A DNA stretch of 5,823 bases, from the NCBI GenBank assembly GCA_037446035.1, contig JBBIJJ010000222.1:1-5823 (forward strand). The letters run 5' to 3'. The stretch's first letter is position 1, and every line of letters begins with the position of its first letter. The position numbers were made by a program, and so were the translations under genes. This document shows positions 5,651 to 5,823 of the stretch, in pieces. A model generated the notes under the pieces. That model ran no database searches and was not told the DNA's origin. It saw only the letters and a program-made list of their open reading frames with translations. Source of the stretch: DSNY01 sp037446035. Its GTDB lineage: Bacteria; Pseudomonadota; Gammaproteobacteria; Burkholderiales; Burkholderiaceae_F.

Positions 5651-5752
5651 GTCATTCCCGCCCGACAGCGAGAGGTCCCGCTCGCTCGTCAAGCCGAGAC
5701 CCCTGCCCTCGGCTTTGCTCTGGGCAGGCTCTGCTTCGCTGCCTGCGATGAC
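5651..5752. repeat. 102-bp hairpin-rich repeat element (GTCAT...ATGAC)
   Basis: The element opens with GTCATTCCCGCC and closes with GCGATGAC, so its ends are inverted relative to each other in the same way as the 112-183 element. It holds several short perfect inverted repeats: GCGAG/CTCGC (5668-5672, 5681-5685), GCCGAG/CTCGGC (5693-5698, 5708-5713), CCTGCCC/GGGCAGG (5702-5708, 5722-5728) and GCAGGC/GCCTGC (5724-5729, 5741-5746). Some of these overlap and exclude each other. No coding sequence is credible. It is probably a copy of a dispersed intergenic repeat; the boundaries are approximate. Confidence 0.5.
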
Positions 5753-5760
5753 ATGGGCAC

Positions 5761-5823
5761 GTCATTCCCGGCCGCTTCTTCCTTGTCATTTCGAACCAAA
5801 TCCCCGGGTCATTCCGAGCCAAA
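5761..5823. repeat. Tandem degenerate 23-24 bp GTCATTYCGA units, running off the window
   Basis: GTCATT recurs at 5761, 5785 and 5808, giving steps of 24 and 23 bp. The units begin GTCATTCCCGGCC, GTCATTTCGAACCAAA and GTCATTCCGAGCCAAA; the last two agree at 14 of 16 positions. The array continues past the right edge. GTCATTCCGAGCCAA (5808-5822) is the exact reverse complement of 169-183 on the left side of the window. The units are too degenerate and their spacing too short for a CRISPR array. Confidence 0.6.

Noticed and set aside
5761..5823. CRISPR array
   Set aside because: The repeated core is about 6-16 bp with degenerate copies and 23-24 bp steps. There are no uniform repeats with unique spacers and no cas genes nearby.
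112..5823. Composite transposon or genomic island bounded by insertion-sequence ends
   Set aside because: There is no transposase or integrase and no target-site duplication visible. The bounding repeats are short and degenerate, and the genes match the surrounding GC-rich style.

Overview
The window is GC-rich chromosomal DNA with strong G/C bias at third codon positions, most like a betaproteobacterium. The branched-chain aminotransferase followed by a small CHCC zinc-finger gene is an arrangement I associate with Burkholderiales and relatives. No taxonomic search was possible, so the lineage is an inference.

Layout. Positions 1-352 are non-coding: a perfect 8-bp hairpin at the left edge, then a patch of short dispersed repeats carrying the core (C/G)GGAATGAC. 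A 28-bp direct duplication at 353-412 covers the 3' end of the first gene. Three genes run leftward on the minus strand: ilvE (1997 to 1077), a 64-residue CHCC zinc-finger protein (1080 to 886, ATGA overlap with ilvE) and an NTF2-like/SnoaL-like protein (830 to 390). A 75-bp divergent intergenic region (1998-2072) separates them from four rightward membrane-transport genes: an MFS permease (2073-3269), azlC (3266-4021), azlD (4018-4344) and a second MFS permease (4368-5567). The first three are joined by ATGA overlaps, and the fourth starts 23 nt after azlD. An 11-bp inverted repeat spans the stop codon of the last gene. From about 5651 to the right edge lies a second repeat patch with the same core as the left one, in the opposite orientation.

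How the genes fit together. IlvE interconverts branched-chain amino acids and their 2-oxo acids. AzlCD is the two-component branched-chain amino acid exporter family (YgaZH/BrnFE type). The divergent arrangement therefore places last-step synthesis or first-step degradation beside efflux. The control region is compact: a perfect TATAAT faces the MFS-azlCD side, a TAGAAT faces the ilvE side, and a 16-bp palindrome sits between them, so one regulator could affect both directions. The substrates of the two MFS proteins cannot be read from the sequence.

I see no defence system, mobile element with a transposase, tRNA, rRNA or CRISPR. The most interesting material is the small-scale structure: the divergent operator candidate, the oppositely oriented GTCATTCC repeat patches bracketing the gene block, the stop-spanning hairpin and the duplicated gene tail.
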